Shown here piece after piece: positions 17,933-26,827 of a stretch of 50,196 nucleotides of DNA (within the stretch, counting starts at the first letter, position 1; the number at the start of each line of letters is the position of its first letter). Source of the stretch: Burkholderiaceae bacterium (lineage in GTDB: Bacteria > Pseudomonadota > Gammaproteobacteria > Burkholderiales > Burkholderiaceae_E); contig JAHEMI010000003.1 in NCBI GenBank assembly GCA_024643785.1, positions 1-50,196 on the forward strand, written 5' to 3'. Below the pieces are notes generated by a model. That model had not been told where the DNA came from. It searched no databases and worked only from the letters and a program-made list of their open reading frames with translations. A program made the position numbers and the translations under genes.

Positions 17933-18778
17933 TTGCCCGAACTGCCCGAAGTCGAAGTTGTCCGTCGCGGTCTTGAAGCCACGATCGTTGGCCGGCGCCT
18001 TCAGCGCGTTATTGTGCGCGCACCGCGGTTGCGCTTCCCGCTGGCCAGCGATCTCGACCTCAGCATGGCCGGCACCCGCCTGGTCGGCGTCAGCCGCCGC
18101 AGCAAGTACCTGCTGCTCGATTTCGCAAGCCAATCGGCGGCGGACGACCGGGCGGGGACGCTGCTGGTGCACCTGGGCATGTCCGGCACGCTGCGTTTCG
18201 AGCCCGCTGCCCCGCCGCCGGGTCGCCACGACCACGTCGACCTGGTCTTCGAACATGGAACGCTGCGCTTTCGCGACCCCCGGCGCTTCGGAGCCGTACT
18301 CTGGCACCCGGCACACGATGGCCCGATCGCCGAGCATCCGCTCTTCGCCAGGCTCGGCGTCGAACCACTGTCGGCTGCATTCGACGGCGACGCACTGTAC
18401 GCCGCGACGCGCGGCCGCAAGGTCTCGATCAAGCAATTCCTGCTGGCCGGCACTGGGGTGGTCGGGGTCGGGAACATCTACGCCAGCGAGAGTCTGTTCC
18501 GTTCCGGCATCCGGCCGAGCGTGGCGGCGGGCCGGATCAGCCGGGAGCGCTGCCAGCGGCTGGCAGAAGCCATCCGCGCCACCCTCAGCGAGTCGATAGC
18601 GCACGGCGGCACCACGCTGCGCGACTTTTTCGGCAGCGACGGCCAGGGCGGTTACTTCCAGAACGAGTGCCTGGTCTACGGACGCGAGGGCGAGCCGTGC
18701 CGCAACTGCGCTGCGCCGATCAGGATGATCCGCCAGCAGCAGCGCGCTACGTTCTATTGTCCGAACTGCCAGCGTTGA
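17933..18778 (+). CDS. mutM: Formamidopyrimidine-DNA glycosylase (Fpg)
   Basis: A 281-residue bifunctional DNA glycosylase / AP lyase for 8-oxoguanine and formamidopyrimidines. The true start is a TTG at 17933, after AAGGAAACCACG. It yields the obligatory N-terminus (M)[12 protein letters not shown], where Pro is the Schiff-base nucleophile; the track start at 17894 would bury that Pro. A conserved Lys sits in [11 protein letters not shown], and the helix-two-turn-helix contains [16 protein letters not shown]. The zinc finger is PCRNC…YCPNCQR at the C-terminus. It diverges from the TPR gene and is followed 131 bp later by the dynamin-like gene. Confidence 0.97.
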   Translation: MPELPEVEVVRRGLEATIVGRRLQRVIVRAPRLRFPLASDLDLSMAGTRLVGVSRRSKYLLLDFASQSAADDRAGTLLVHLGMSGTLRFEPAAPPPGRHDHVDLVFEHGTLRFRDPRRFGAVLWHPAHDGPIAEHPLFARLGVEPLSAAFDGDALYAATRGRKVSIKQFLLAGTGVVGVGNIYASESLFRSGIRPSVAAGRISRERCQRLAEAIRATLSESIAHGGTTLRDFFGSDGQGGYFQNECLVYGREGEPCRNCAAPIRMIRQQQRATFYCPNCQR

Positions 18779-18873
18779 CGAGCTGACGACCGTCCGGCGC
18801 CTCTGATCGTCCGGACAGCGGCTGCCGGTGCCGGATCCCGGCCAGGCTGCGGTTCGCGGCGCTACCCCTGTGC

Positions 18874-18879
18874 TAGAGT
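18874..18879 (+). promoter_or_regulatory. Candidate -10 element upstream of the dynamin-like gene
   Basis: TAGAGT, preceded by TGTGC, lies 31 bases before the start codon at 18910. No clear -35 is visible. It is the only promoter-like string in the 131-base gap after mutM. Confidence 0.25.
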
Positions 18880-18909
18880 CCTCCGACACCATACGGACAG
18901 GCTCTGGGC

Positions 18910-20832
18910 ATGGCGGTTCTGGGCGAACGCATCGCGAGTTATGGCGACTGGCGCCGCGACCTCGTCGCGGCCCTGCGCCGCTATGTCGAGCGGGTTGCCG
19001 ATCTCGAGCCGGGTGAATCGGCGGTGCGCGCCGGGGTCGGCGAGCTGATCGAGCGGCTCGCCACCGAGCGGGTTTCGATCGCGCTGGTGGCCGAATTTTC
19101 GCGCGGCAAGTCGGAGCTGCTCAACGCGCTGTTCTTTTCCGACAGCAAGGAACGGATCGTTCCCTCCAGCGCCGGCCGTACCACCATGTGCCCGACCGAA
19201 ATCGGCTTTGAGCCAGGTCGTGCCGGTTCGATCAGGCTGCTGCCCATCGAGACGCGCCGGCGCAGCGAAAGCCTGCGTGAGCTGCGCGATTTCCCCGAGA
19301 TCTGGGAGGAATTCGCCATCCCCGACGGCGATGCCGAGACCTTGCGCGCGGCCTTCGCGATGGTCCAGCAGACCCGCGTGCTCGGCCGCCAGGCGGCAGC
19401 AGCGCTGGGTTTCGGCGGCGATGACGAAGATGATGATTTCGTCGAGATCCCACGTTGGCGCCATGCGGTCGTCAATTTCCACCATCCGGTGCTGGCGCAG
19501 GGACTGGTGCTCATCGATACCCCCGGGCTCAACGCGATCGGCGCCGAGCCGGAGTTGACCCTGAGACTGATCCCGGAGTCGGATGCGGTGGTGTTCGTGC
19601 TCGCCGCCGACACCGGCGTCACCGCTTCCGACCTCGAAGTCTGGCGCCGCTACATCAGCATTCACCATGGGCTGGGGCGCTTCGTGGTGCTCAACAAGAT
19701 CGACGGCCTGTGGGATGAGTTGCGCACTCCCGGCGAGATCGACGCCGAAATCGCGCGCCAGGTCGAAGCGGTCGCCGCTGCGCTCGGGATCGAGCCGACC
19801 AGGGTCTTCCCGGTGTCCGCCCAGAAAGGCCTGGTGGCGCGCATCCAGGGCGATGCCCAGCTGCTGGCGCGCAGCCGCATCAAGCGCCTGGAGGCGGCGC
19901 TGGCTTCCGAACTGGTCGGGCGCCAGCAGGAGATCATCGCCAACAAGATTCTGCGCGAGTTCGAGGCCGTGGTTTCGGCCCAGCGCACCGTGCTGGCAGC
20001 ACGCCGCCGCGGTGCTCTCGAGCAGGCGGCGGAGCTGGAGGGCCTGCGCGGCCGCAACATCGGGCGGGTGCAGTACATGCAGTCACGGATCCAGGGCGAA
20101 CGCAGCGAATTCGAGAGCAGCCTGCGCCGGCTCCACGGCGTGCGCGCGGTTTGTTCGAAGCATGCCCGCGCAGCCCTCGAGCGGCTTGGTGGCCGGCGTT
20201 TCGAGGGCGCCGCCGACGCGGCCCGCACCCAGGTCGCCGCCAGCCACTTCCTGCCCGGACTGCGGGCGGCGTCGATGACGCTGTTCGCGCAGCTGCGCGA
20301 CGACCTGAGCGCCGCCGACGGCGTTGCCACCGAGATCGGCACGCTGATGGCCACGATGTACCGTGACTTCAGCCGCGACCACGGCATCGCGCTGGGGCTG
20401 CCGGTGCTGATGTCGTTGCGCCGCCACCGCGACGAGCTCGACCGGATCGAGAAAGTGCACCTGAGGCACCTGGGCGCGCTGTGGCTGGTCAGTTTCGGAC
20501 GGCGGGAACTGATGCAGCGCTTCTTCGAGACGGTCCTGAAACAGGCCGAGGACGTCCGGCGCAGCGCCGGCCGCGAGTTCCAGTCGTGGCTGCGCACCGT
20601 ACTGGGACCGCTCGAGGCACACGTGCGCGAACACCAGTCGCAGCTGCGCCGCCGCCTCGAGTCCATCGACCGCGTCGTCGAGGCTGCCGACAGCCTCGAG
20701 GAGCGGATCGCGGAAATCGTGCAGTTGCGGCTCGCAGTCGAGCAGCGGCTCGAATTCGCCGATCAGCTCGCGGCGCCGGTGCGCAGGCTGCTGCGGGAAC
20801 TGGCCTCGACGGCCGAAGTCGCAACGGCCTGA
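18910..20832 (+). CDS. Dynamin-like GTPase
   Basis: A 640-residue protein with a dynamin-type G domain: P-loop AEFSRGKSELLNALF (Lys67-Ser68), switch I Thr in AGRTTMCPTEI, G3 DTPGL (203-207) and G4 NKID (262-265). An unusual acidic insert, GGDDEDDDF (about 169-177), lies between the switches. Residues about 330-640 are long, charged helices with heptad-like patterns (for example LEQAAELEGLRGRNIGRVQYM), typical of the bundle-signalling / stalk region of bacterial dynamin-like proteins. No clear transmembrane helix is seen, although GIALGLPVLMSL and LGALWLVSF (about 495-530) could form a membrane-touching paddle. It stands alone, without the second dynamin gene that often accompanies such proteins. 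It is convergent with rapZ. Confidence 0.9.
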   Translation: MAVLGERIASYGDWRRDLVAALRRYVERVADLEPGESAVRAGVGELIERLATERVSIALVAEFSRGKSELLNALFFSDSKERIVPSSAGRTTMCPTEIGFEPGRAGSIRLLPIETRRRSESLRELRDFPEIWEEFAIPDGDAETLRAAFAMVQQTRVLGRQAAAALGFGGDDEDDDFVEIPRWRHAVVNFHHPVLAQGLVLIDTPGLNAIGAEPELTLRLIPESDAVVFVLAADTGVTASDLEVWRRYISIHHGLGRFVVLNKIDGLWDELRTPGEIDAEIARQVEAVAAALGIEPTRVFPVSAQKGLVARIQGDAQLLARSRIKRLEAALASELVGRQQEIIANKILREFEAVVSAQRTVLAARRRGALEQAAELEGLRGRNIGRVQYMQSRIQGERSEFESSLRRLHGVRAVCSKHARAALERLGGRRFEGAADAARTQVAASHFLPGLRAASMTLFAQLRDDLSAADGVATEIGTLMATMYRDFSRDHGIALGLPVLMSLRRHRDELDRIEKVHLRHLGALWLVSFGRRELMQRFFETVLKQAEDVRRSAGREFQSWLRTVLGPLEAHVREHQSQLRRRLESIDRVVEAADSLEERIAEIVQLRLAVEQRLEFADQLAAPVRRLLRELASTAEVATA

Positions 20833-20848
20833 CCGGCCGTGGCTGGCC

Positions 20849-21721
20849 TCAGTTGCCCTTGCCGGCCAGGCCCGGTGAGCGATGCCGGACCAGCACCTGC
20901 TCGCTCAGCGCGAAGCGCTTCGCCAGTTCCTCGACGCAATACACCGAGCGGTGTCGGCCGCCAGTGCAGCCGATCGCGACGCTGAGGTAGCTGCGATTTT
21001 CCTCGAGGTAGTGCGGCAGCCAGGACACCAGGAAGGCGGCCACGTCGTCGACGAAGCGGGCGACCCGCGGGATCGCGGCGAGGTATTCGATGACCGCCGG
21101 ATCGCGCCCGTCGCGTTCGCGCAGCTTGGCGACGTAGTGGGGATTGGGCAGGCAACGGGCGTCGAACACCAGGTCGGCGTCCAGCGGCACGCCATGCTTG
21201 TATGGAAAAGACTGGAACAGCACCACCAGCGGCGTGCGCACCAAACCGGCAACGTCCCTGATCCAGGTGCGCAGGGTGTTGGGATGCAGGTCGGTGGTGT
21301 CGATCCCGACCCCGAAGCCCTCGAGAACCGACATCAGTTCGCGCTCGCGTTCGATCGACTCGGTCAGCGTCGGGGTGGTGCCATCGGGATTGAGCTGCAG
21401 CGACATCGGGTGGCGGCGCCGGGTTTCGGAGTAGCGCTGCACCAGGGTTTCGGTGCGCGCGTCCAGGAAAGCGAGGCGCACGTCGTGGCCCTTGGCCGTG
21501 AGGCGCTGGATCGCTTCGCCCAGCTCATTTACCGATTCCCCGCCGCGTGCGTCGATCGAGACGGCGACCCGGTCGTGGCCCCGGTCGGGCAGGGAATCGA
21601 TGACTTCGAAGAGGAAGGAAACCGGCAGGTTGTCGATGCACAGGAAGCCGTCGTCCTCGAGCGCCTTGGTGGCGATCGATTTTCCGGAGCCCGAAATGCC
21701 GGTTATCAGGACGACGCGCAT
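20849..21721 (-). CDS. rapZ: RNase adapter protein RapZ (YvcJ family)
   Basis: A 290-residue nucleotide-binding protein. In enterobacteria it presents the sRNA GlmZ to RNase E to control glucosamine-6-phosphate synthase; here the target is unknown. Walker A is GISGSGKS (8-15), followed by FLCIDNLPVSF. The C-terminal domain motif VAIGCTGGRHRSVYCVEEL is diagnostic. Its start lies 26 bp from the hprK stop in the usual order ptsN-hprK-rapZ. The PTS genes that often follow (EIIA-Man, HPr, EI) are absent here, and the dynamin-like gene is convergent instead. Confidence 0.97.
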   Translation of the reverse strand: MRVVLITGISGSGKSIATKALEDDGFLCIDNLPVSFLFEVIDSLPDRGHDRVAVSIDARGGESVNELGEAIQRLTAKGHDVRLAFLDARTETLVQRYSETRRRHPMSLQLNPDGTTPTLTESIERERELMSVLEGFGVGIDTTDLHPNTLRTWIRDVAGLVRTPLVVLFQSFPYKHGVPLDADLVFDARCLPNPHYVAKLRERDGRDPAVIEYLAAIPRVARFVDDVAAFLVSWLPHYLEENRSYLSVAIGCTGGRHRSVYCVEELAKRFALSEQVLVRHRSPGLAGKGN

Positions 21722-21747
21722 CGGTATTCGTCCTCCCCGCCCGCTGG

Positions 21748-22698
21748 CTAGATGCCTTCGTCTTCGATCATCTGGCGCTGGCGCGCGATGAACTCGCGGG
21801 TCGTGTCCAGGCCGCGCAGCTGCAGGATGGTGCTGCGCACCGCAGCTTCGGTGAGCACGGCGAGGTTGCGACCTGCCGCCACCGGCACGACCACCTTGCG
21901 GATCTGCACTCCCAGCACGTCCTGCGTCAGGGCTTCCAGGGGCAGGCGCTGATGCTCGCTCTCCATGGTGCTGCGCCGGATCAGGTCGATGATCAGCTTG
22001 AGCGGGGTCTTGCGGCGCACCGCGGTCTCGCCGAAGATCGCCCGGATGTCGAGCAGGCCAAGCCCGCGCACTTCGAGCAGGTTCTGCAGCAGTGGCGGAC
22101 AGCGACCCTCGATCGAATTGGGTCCGATCCGGCTGAGCTCGACAACGTCGTCGGCGACCAGACCGTGGCCCCGGCTGATCAGTTCGAGTGCCAGCTCGCT
22201 CTTGCCGAGGCCCGATTCGCCCGAGATCAGCACGCCCATCCCGAGTACGTCGAGCATCACGCCGTGCACCGAGGTATGGGCGGCGGAAGCCTTGCGCAGG
22301 TGCGCGAACAGGACATCGATTACCCGGGCTGCGGTCGCGTGAGCGCCGATCACCGGCAATTGCCGGTGCCGCGCCTCTTCCAGGAAACGTTCGGGGGCGG
22401 CGAGATCGTCGGCCAGGATCACGGCCGGCGGTGACGCCTCCATCAGGTCGCGCAGGATCGAGAGCCGGCGCTGGTCGTCGACCCGCTCGAAGAACTTCAT
22501 CTCGGCCTCGCCGAGCACGTGGATCCGCGCCGGGTGGATCAGGTTCAGGTAGCCGACCAGATCAGCGGGCTGGGAAGTCAGGAGTCCGACCGAACGCTCG
22601 GCGTGTTCCTCGTTGGCGATCCAGGTGAGGCCCAGCGACTCGCGATAAGCCTGAAACAGGCTGGCAACGGTGACGCCGATGTTGCCCGCGTTTGCCAT
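21748..22698 (-). CDS. hprK: HPr kinase/phosphorylase
   Basis: A 316-residue sensor enzyme that phosphorylates or dephosphorylates a seryl residue of HPr. The catalytic C-terminal domain contains HTSVHGVMLDVLGMG, the P-loop GESGLGKSELALEL (160-173), VADDVVELSR, and the HprK signature EVRGLGLLDIRAIFGE. The N-terminal domain (1-130) is of the usual length. It starts seven bases after the ptsN stop and is 26 bp upstream of rapZ, so the three are probably co-translated. The HPr substrate gene is not in the window. Confidence 0.97.
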   Translation of the reverse strand: MANAGNIGVTVASLFQAYRESLGLTWIANEEHAERSVGLLTSQPADLVGYLNLIHPARIHVLGEAEMKFFERVDDQRRLSILRDLMEASPPAVILADDLAAPERFLEEARHRQLPVIGAHATAARVIDVLFAHLRKASAAHTSVHGVMLDVLGMGVLISGESGLGKSELALELISRGHGLVADDVVELSRIGPNSIEGRCPPLLQNLLEVRGLGLLDIRAIFGETAVRRKTPLKLIIDLIRRSTMESEHQRLPLEALTQDVLGVQIRKVVVPVAAGRNLAVLTEAAVRSTILQLRGLDTTREFIARQRQMIEDEGI

Positions 22699-22705
22699 CA
22701 GGGCT

Positions 22706-23176
22706 TCAGGCGGCTGGCCGGTAGGGGGCCCATTGGGCGAGCGCGCCGTGAATCTGCGCTGGATCCGCCTGGTTCATCAGCGTGTCGCGGATTTCCGGAT
22801 CCGAGAGCAGTTCGGCCAGTTCCGACAGGATTTCCAGATGTTCCTCGTTGGCGCTCTCCGGCACCAGCAGGAAGACCAGCAGCCGCACGGGCTGGCCGTC
22901 GGGGGCATCGAAGCCGACCGGCTCGGCGAGCCGGACCACGGCGCCAACCGCATCGCGCAGGCCCTTGATGCGCCCGTGGGGGATGGCAACGCCTTCTCCC
23001 AGGCCGGTCGAACCGAGGCGCTCGCGCGCGAACAGCGAGTCGAAGACCTTCCCGCGTTCGATGCCGTGGTTGTTTTCAAAGAGCAGTCCGGCCTGCTCGA
23101 AAAGTCGCTTCTTGCTGGTAACCGACAGGTCGACCATGATGTCGGCCGGTGTCAGCAGCTTGGAAATTCGGTTCAT
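22706..23176 (-). CDS. ptsN: Nitrogen-PTS EIIA protein (EIIA-Ntr)
   Basis: A 156-residue mannitol/fructose-type EIIA domain, the end acceptor of the nitrogen phosphotransferase relay. It regulates potassium transport, PHB metabolism and sigma-54 related functions in proteobacteria. The phospho-acceptor is His67 in GEGVAIPHGRIKGL. The ATG at 23176 gives the typical N-terminus MNRISKLLTPADI; the track start at 23230 is too long. A TATAAT lies about 80 bases upstream on the same strand, so ptsN-hprK-rapZ may have their own promoter separate from rpoN-hpf. Confidence 0.96.
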   Translation of the reverse strand: MNRISKLLTPADIMVDLSVTSKKRLFEQAGLLFENNHGIERGKVFDSLFARERLGSTGLGEGVAIPHGRIKGLRDAVGAVVRLAEPVGFDAPDGQPVRLLVFLLVPESANEEHLEILSELAELLSDPEIRDTLMNQADPAQIHGALAQWAPYRPAA

Positions 23177-23257
23177 CGCGTCCGTGGCGCTCGGTCGGCG
23201 GCCAAGCCACCAGAGCGGGGCGGGCGGCACTGCGCCGAGGCAATCTTTAAACGCGCA

Positions 23258-23263
23258 TTATAG
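23258..23263 (-). promoter_or_regulatory. Putative -10 box for ptsN-hprK-rapZ
   Basis: The minus strand reads GGCTATAATGCGC with a perfect TATAAT in the 158-base gap between hpf and ptsN. A hairpin GCCAGC-CTTGGC-GCTGGC (23263-23280) sits just upstream and could terminate or punctuate the hpf message. The -35 match is poor. Confidence 0.45.
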
Positions 23264-23334
23264 CCAGCCTTGGCGCTGGCGGGCCGGTCTATGTTGCATC
23301 GAAGCAATGGTTTGCCCGACCCGCCAGGGAGGAC

Positions 23335-23667
23335 TCAGGGATTGAGTTCGTTCGCCGGCTGGTTCTTGATCGAGTCGTGGCCGTGATCCTGGCGCTTGTC
23401 CTTGTGCTTGATGACGAGACGGTCGAGCTTGTCGATCAGGGTGTCGATCGCAGCGTACATGTCAGCGTTGCTCGATTCGGCAAAGAGGTCCTTGCCGCGG
23501 ACATGGAGGTTTATTTCCGCCTTGTGGATAAGTTTGTCGACCGACATCACGACGTTGACGTCGATTACCTGGTCGAAGTGCCGGATGATGCGCTCGAGTT
23601 TGCCGGCGACGTAGCTGCGCAGCGCCGGGGTGACGTCGAGATGGTGACCGCTGATCGATAGATTCAT
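23335..23667 (-). CDS. hpf: Ribosome hibernation promoting factor (short form)
   Basis: A 110-residue short HPF/YfiA-type protein that binds the 30S decoding centre and favours inactive ribosome dimers in starvation. It begins [20 protein letters not shown], with the basic [10 protein letters not shown] helix and the [14 protein letters not shown] strand. The conserved [23 protein letters not shown] helix closes the fold. A hydrophilic tail replaces the long-form C-terminal dimerisation domain. An unusually strong ribosome-binding site (AAAGGAGGAAACGC before the ATG) predicts high expression. It follows rpoN by 82 bp, the common rpoN-hpf order. Confidence 0.97.
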   Translation of the reverse strand: MNLSISGHHLDVTPALRSYVAGKLERIIRHFDQVIDVNVVMSVDKLIHKAEINLHVRGKDLFAESSNADMYAAIDTLIDKLDRLVIKHKDKRQDHGHDSIKNQPANELNP

Positions 23668-23749
23668 GCGTTTCCTCCTTTATTGTTTTGGTGTGGCCCG
23701 CCCGGTTCGTGGCCGAGGGTCGGGATGTTGCCGTTGGGCAGCGAGCGGT

Positions 23750-25345
23750 TCAGAGAACCTTGCGCTGGGCAACGGGTGGAATCATGAGGGCCTCGCGATA
23801 CTTGGCCACGGTGCGCCGTGCCACGACGAAACCCTGTTCCCCGAGCAGGTCGGCGATCTGGCCATCGGCCAGCGGCCGGGAAGGGTTTTCCGCGGCGATC
23901 AATTCCTGGATCAGCGCCCGGATCGCAGTGCTCGAGGCCGTTCCGCCACTGTCGGTGCCGACGTGGCTGCCAAAGAAATGCTTGAGCTCGAACGTACCCT
24001 GCGGGGTGAGCATGTACTTGTGGGTCGTCACCCGGGAAATGGTCGATTCGTGCAGTTCGAGGAGTTCGGCGATCTCGCGCAGCACCATCGGCTTCATCGC
24101 GATCGGCCCATGAGTGAAGAACGCGCTCTGGCGTTCGACTATCGCCTCGCCAACGCGCAGGATGGTCTCGAATCGCTGATGGACGTTCTTGATCAGCCAC
24201 CGCGCCTCCTGCAACTGTCCCGACATCGCGCCCTGGGTGCCGCGATGTTGCTTCAAAACCTGAGCATACACTTCATTGATGCGCAGTTTCGGGATGACCT
24301 CGTCATTGAGAGTGACAGTCCAGCCCGAGCGCCCCCGCCGCACGATCAGATCGGGCACGATGTACACCGGCCGTTCCGCGGCATAGGCTGATCCGGGCCG
24401 CGGCGCGAGCGTGCGGATGAAGTTCTGCGCCGCCCGCAAGGCCTCGTCGTCGCAGTGCAGGACGCGGGCCAGCTTGCTGAAGTTGCCGGCCGCCAGTTCC
24501 GGCAGGTAGCGCTCGACGATCTCGCGGGCGATCCTGAACTGCTCGGCTTGGAGCCGCTCCGGCGGCGCTTCAGCACCGCCGTGAATCCGGTCGTCAGCGG
24601 CCTCGCGCCGGCGGGCGTCGATCTGCAGCAGCAGCGATTCCCGCAGGTCGCGGGCCCCGACCCCGGGCGGATCGAAGCTCTGCAACAGCCGCAGGGCGGC
24701 GTGCAGTTCGTCGCTCTCGACCGCGAGTTCCGGCGGCAGCATCTCGAGCAGGTCCGCAAGATCGCTTTCGAGCAACCCGTCGCCGTCGAGCGAATCGATC
24801 AGGCACTCGGTGAGCCCGCGGTCGCGCGCTGTCGCGTTGGTCATCGCAAGCTGCTCGAGCAGGTGTTCGCGCAGGCTCTCGTCGAGGCCGCCGAGTTCGG
24901 GGCGCTCGCCCGAGTCGCCGTCCTCGCCGCTGCCGCTGCCCGACCCCGTGCTCCAGTCCGAGAACCGGTCGTCGGCACCGTCGCCGCTGCCCTGGAAGGC
25001 CTCGTCGCCGGTGCTCTCGCTATAGGACTCCTCGGCACCGCCGTCACCATCGGCCGCGCCGGCGCCACTGGCGTCGTCGTCGGCGCGCTCGCGCGCGCCC
25101 GACTCCGGTTCGGGCACGAATTCGCCCGGCTCCGCGCGGCGGACATCGAGGCCGCCGCCGGCGTCGATCCGCACGCTGTCCTCGAAGGGGTCGTCGAGGC
25201 GTTCCAGCAGCGGATTGTCAGCAAGAATCCCCTCGAGTTCGTGGCTGAGCTCGAGGGTGGACATCTGCAGCAGGCGGATCGATTGCTGCAGCTGCGGTGT
25301 CAGCGTCAGCTGCTGGCCGAGTTTCAGCTGGAGCGAGGGCTTCAT
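23750..25345 (-). CDS. rpoN: RNA polymerase sigma-54 factor
   Basis: A 531-residue RpoN. Region I is the Gln-rich MKPSLQLKLGQQLTLTPQLQQSIRLLQMSTLEL. The core-binding and helix-turn-helix regions follow, and the RpoN box ARRTVAKYREAL is intact near the C-terminus. Region II (about 52-150) is a long acidic, Gly/Ser/Asp-rich linker (for example SGSGSGEDGDSGE), which explains why the protein is about 50 residues longer than E. coli RpoN. It directs transcription from -24/-12 promoters activated by enhancer-binding proteins, none of which are in this window. It stands 54 bp after lptB. Confidence 0.97.
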   Translation of the reverse strand: MKPSLQLKLGQQLTLTPQLQQSIRLLQMSTLELSHELEGILADNPLLERLDDPFEDSVRIDAGGGLDVRRAEPGEFVPEPESGARERADDDASGAGAADGDGGAEESYSESTGDEAFQGSGDGADDRFSDWSTGSGSGSGEDGDSGERPELGGLDESLREHLLEQLAMTNATARDRGLTECLIDSLDGDGLLESDLADLLEMLPPELAVESDELHAALRLLQSFDPPGVGARDLRESLLLQIDARRREAADDRIHGGAEAPPERLQAEQFRIAREIVERYLPELAAGNFSKLARVLHCDDEALRAAQNFIRTLAPRPGSAYAAERPVYIVPDLIVRRGRSGWTVTLNDEVIPKLRINEVYAQVLKQHRGTQGAMSGQLQEARWLIKNVHQRFETILRVGEAIVERQSAFFTHGPIAMKPMVLREIAELLELHESTISRVTTHKYMLTPQGTFELKHFFGSHVGTDSGGTASSTAIRALIQELIAAENPSRPLADGQIADLLGEQGFVVARRTVAKYREALMIPPVAQRKVL

Positions 25346-25399
25346 CGGATCTGCGCCTGCTGCACCAGGCGCTGGTGGGGACGCAACTCGCCCGCTCGA

Positions 25400-26182
25400 C
25401 TACATCGAGAAATGTTCGCCCAGATAGTAACGGCGTACATCGTCATTCTTGACCACTTCCTCCGGCGCCCCTGAAGCAAGAACAGTACCAGAACGAATGA
25501 TATACGCGCGGTCGCAGATTCCGAGCGTCTCGCGGACGTTGTGATCGGTGATCAGCACACCGATCCGGCGGCTCTTCAGGAACTTGACGATGCGCTGGAT
25601 TTCGATCACCGCGATGGGGTCGACGCCCGCGAAAGGCTCGTCGAGCAGGATGAAGCGGGGCGAATTGGCCAGCGCGCGGGCAATTTCGACCCGCCGGCGC
25701 TCGCCCCCCGAGAGCGACAGGGCGGGGCTCGAGCGCAGGTGTTCGATCTGCAGCTCTTCGAGCAAGCCGTCGAGGGTTTCGTTGAGCACCGCGCGGCTCA
25801 GGCGGTGGCCCTGCTCGTCGAACTGCAGCTCGAGCACCGCGCGGATGTTCTCCTCGACGGTGAGCTTGCGGAATACCGATGGCTCCTGGGGGAGGTAGGA
25901 CAGTCCCAGCCGGGCGCGGTGGTGGATCGGCAAGTGGCCGATCCGGTTCTCGTCGAGTTCGATCACGCCGCCGTCCGATGCCACCAGGCCGACGATCATG
26001 TAGAAGCAGGTGGTCTTGCCCGCGCCATTCGGTCCGAGCAGGCCGACCACCTCGCCGCTGAAGACATCGAGCGAGACGTCCTGCACCACCTGCCGGCCGT
26101 GGTAGGCCTTCATCAGGTTGCGGATCCCAAGGTGACTCGGACGCTCTCCCTCCAGGGGTGCATGCAAACTCGTCTCGGGCAT
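25400..26182 (-). CDS. lptB: LPS export ABC transporter ATP-binding protein LptB
   Basis: A 260-residue ATPase that drives LPS extraction from the inner membrane by LptFG. Walker A is GPNGAGKT (50-57), Q-loop YLPQEPSVFR, signature LSGGERRR, Walker B FILLDEPFAGVD and H-loop ITDHNVRET. The family's C-terminal stretch VRRYYLGEHFSM is present. The N-terminus is extended by about 18 residues over typical LptB. The start overlaps the lptA stop (TGATG). lptF, lptG and lptD are not in the window. Confidence 0.97.
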   Translation of the reverse strand: MPETSLHAPLEGERPSHLGIRNLMKAYHGRQVVQDVSLDVFSGEVVGLLGPNGAGKTTCFYMIVGLVASDGGVIELDENRIGHLPIHHRARLGLSYLPQEPSVFRKLTVEENIRAVLELQFDEQGHRLSRAVLNETLDGLLEELQIEHLRSSPALSLSGGERRRVEIARALANSPRFILLDEPFAGVDPIAVIEIQRIVKFLKSRRIGVLITDHNVRETLGICDRAYIIRSGTVLASGAPEEVVKNDDVRRYYLGEHFSM

Positions 26183-26823
26183 CAGCGCGACTCGGCTGGC
26201 TGGGGTTTGGAGAGCGACTCTGCAGGCTTGAGTTCGAGCGGAGCGGCGGGCGGGGTCGCCGGCTTCGCGCCCGGCTGGGCAGTCTCCGACCGGGGCTGGA
26301 TCACGATCCGGACCCGTCCGCCGGGATTGACTCCGGTCGGCGCCTTGGGTCCGGAGCCGTCGACGCTGTACGAATCATTCTTGCCGTCATAGACGATCAG
26401 CTGGCCGAAAACTTCCTCGGTGACGCGGCCCTGGGTGAGCTTGCGCAGGACCGCGTTGGTGCGGACCCGGACCACTTCGGTGGCGGCGTCATAGTCGACT
26501 TCCTGCCCCGCGCCCTCGATGAATTCCTCGGGTGTGTCGCGCTTCTGGCGGAAAGTCGCCGGATTGCCCGAGGTCATGCCCCGCTGGTTGCCCGCGCCAT
26601 CCTGGCGCAGGACCATGGTGTTGCCGCGGATCGTGATCGTCCCCTTGGTCGCGACGACGTTGCCGGTGAAGGTCGCAACCTGCTTGGAGTCGTCATATGA
26701 GAGCCGGTCCGATTCGATCTGCAGCGGTTTGTCGCGATCGGCACGCTCGGCAAATGCCGGAGCCCAGGCTGCCGCAATCAGTGCCGTGACGGCGAACAAA
26801 CGCAGGAGGTGGGGCGCGGGCAT
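26182..26823 (-). CDS. lptA: LPS transport periplasmic protein LptA
   Basis: A 213-residue periplasmic beta-jellyroll protein that forms the LPS bridge between LptC and LptD. Its signal peptide ends in AWAPAFA, followed by DKPLQIESDRLSYDDSKQVATFTGNV, the OstA-fold start. The tail beyond about residue 165 is rich in Pro, Ala, Glu and Lys and probably disordered. ATG at 26823 is preferred over the track start at 26898 because it begins the signal peptide and lies four bases after the lptC stop. The stop overlaps the lptB start. Confidence 0.95.
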   Translation of the reverse strand: MPAPHLLRLFAVTALIAAAWAPAFAERADRDKPLQIESDRLSYDDSKQVATFTGNVVATKGTITIRGNTMVLRQDGAGNQRGMTSGNPATFRQKRDTPEEFIEGAGQEVDYDAATEVVRVRTNAVLRKLTQGRVTEEVFGQLIVYDGKNDSYSVDGSGPKAPTGVNPGGRVRIVIQPRSETAQPGAKPATPPAAPLELKPAESLSKPQPAESR

Positions 26824-26827
26824 GGGC

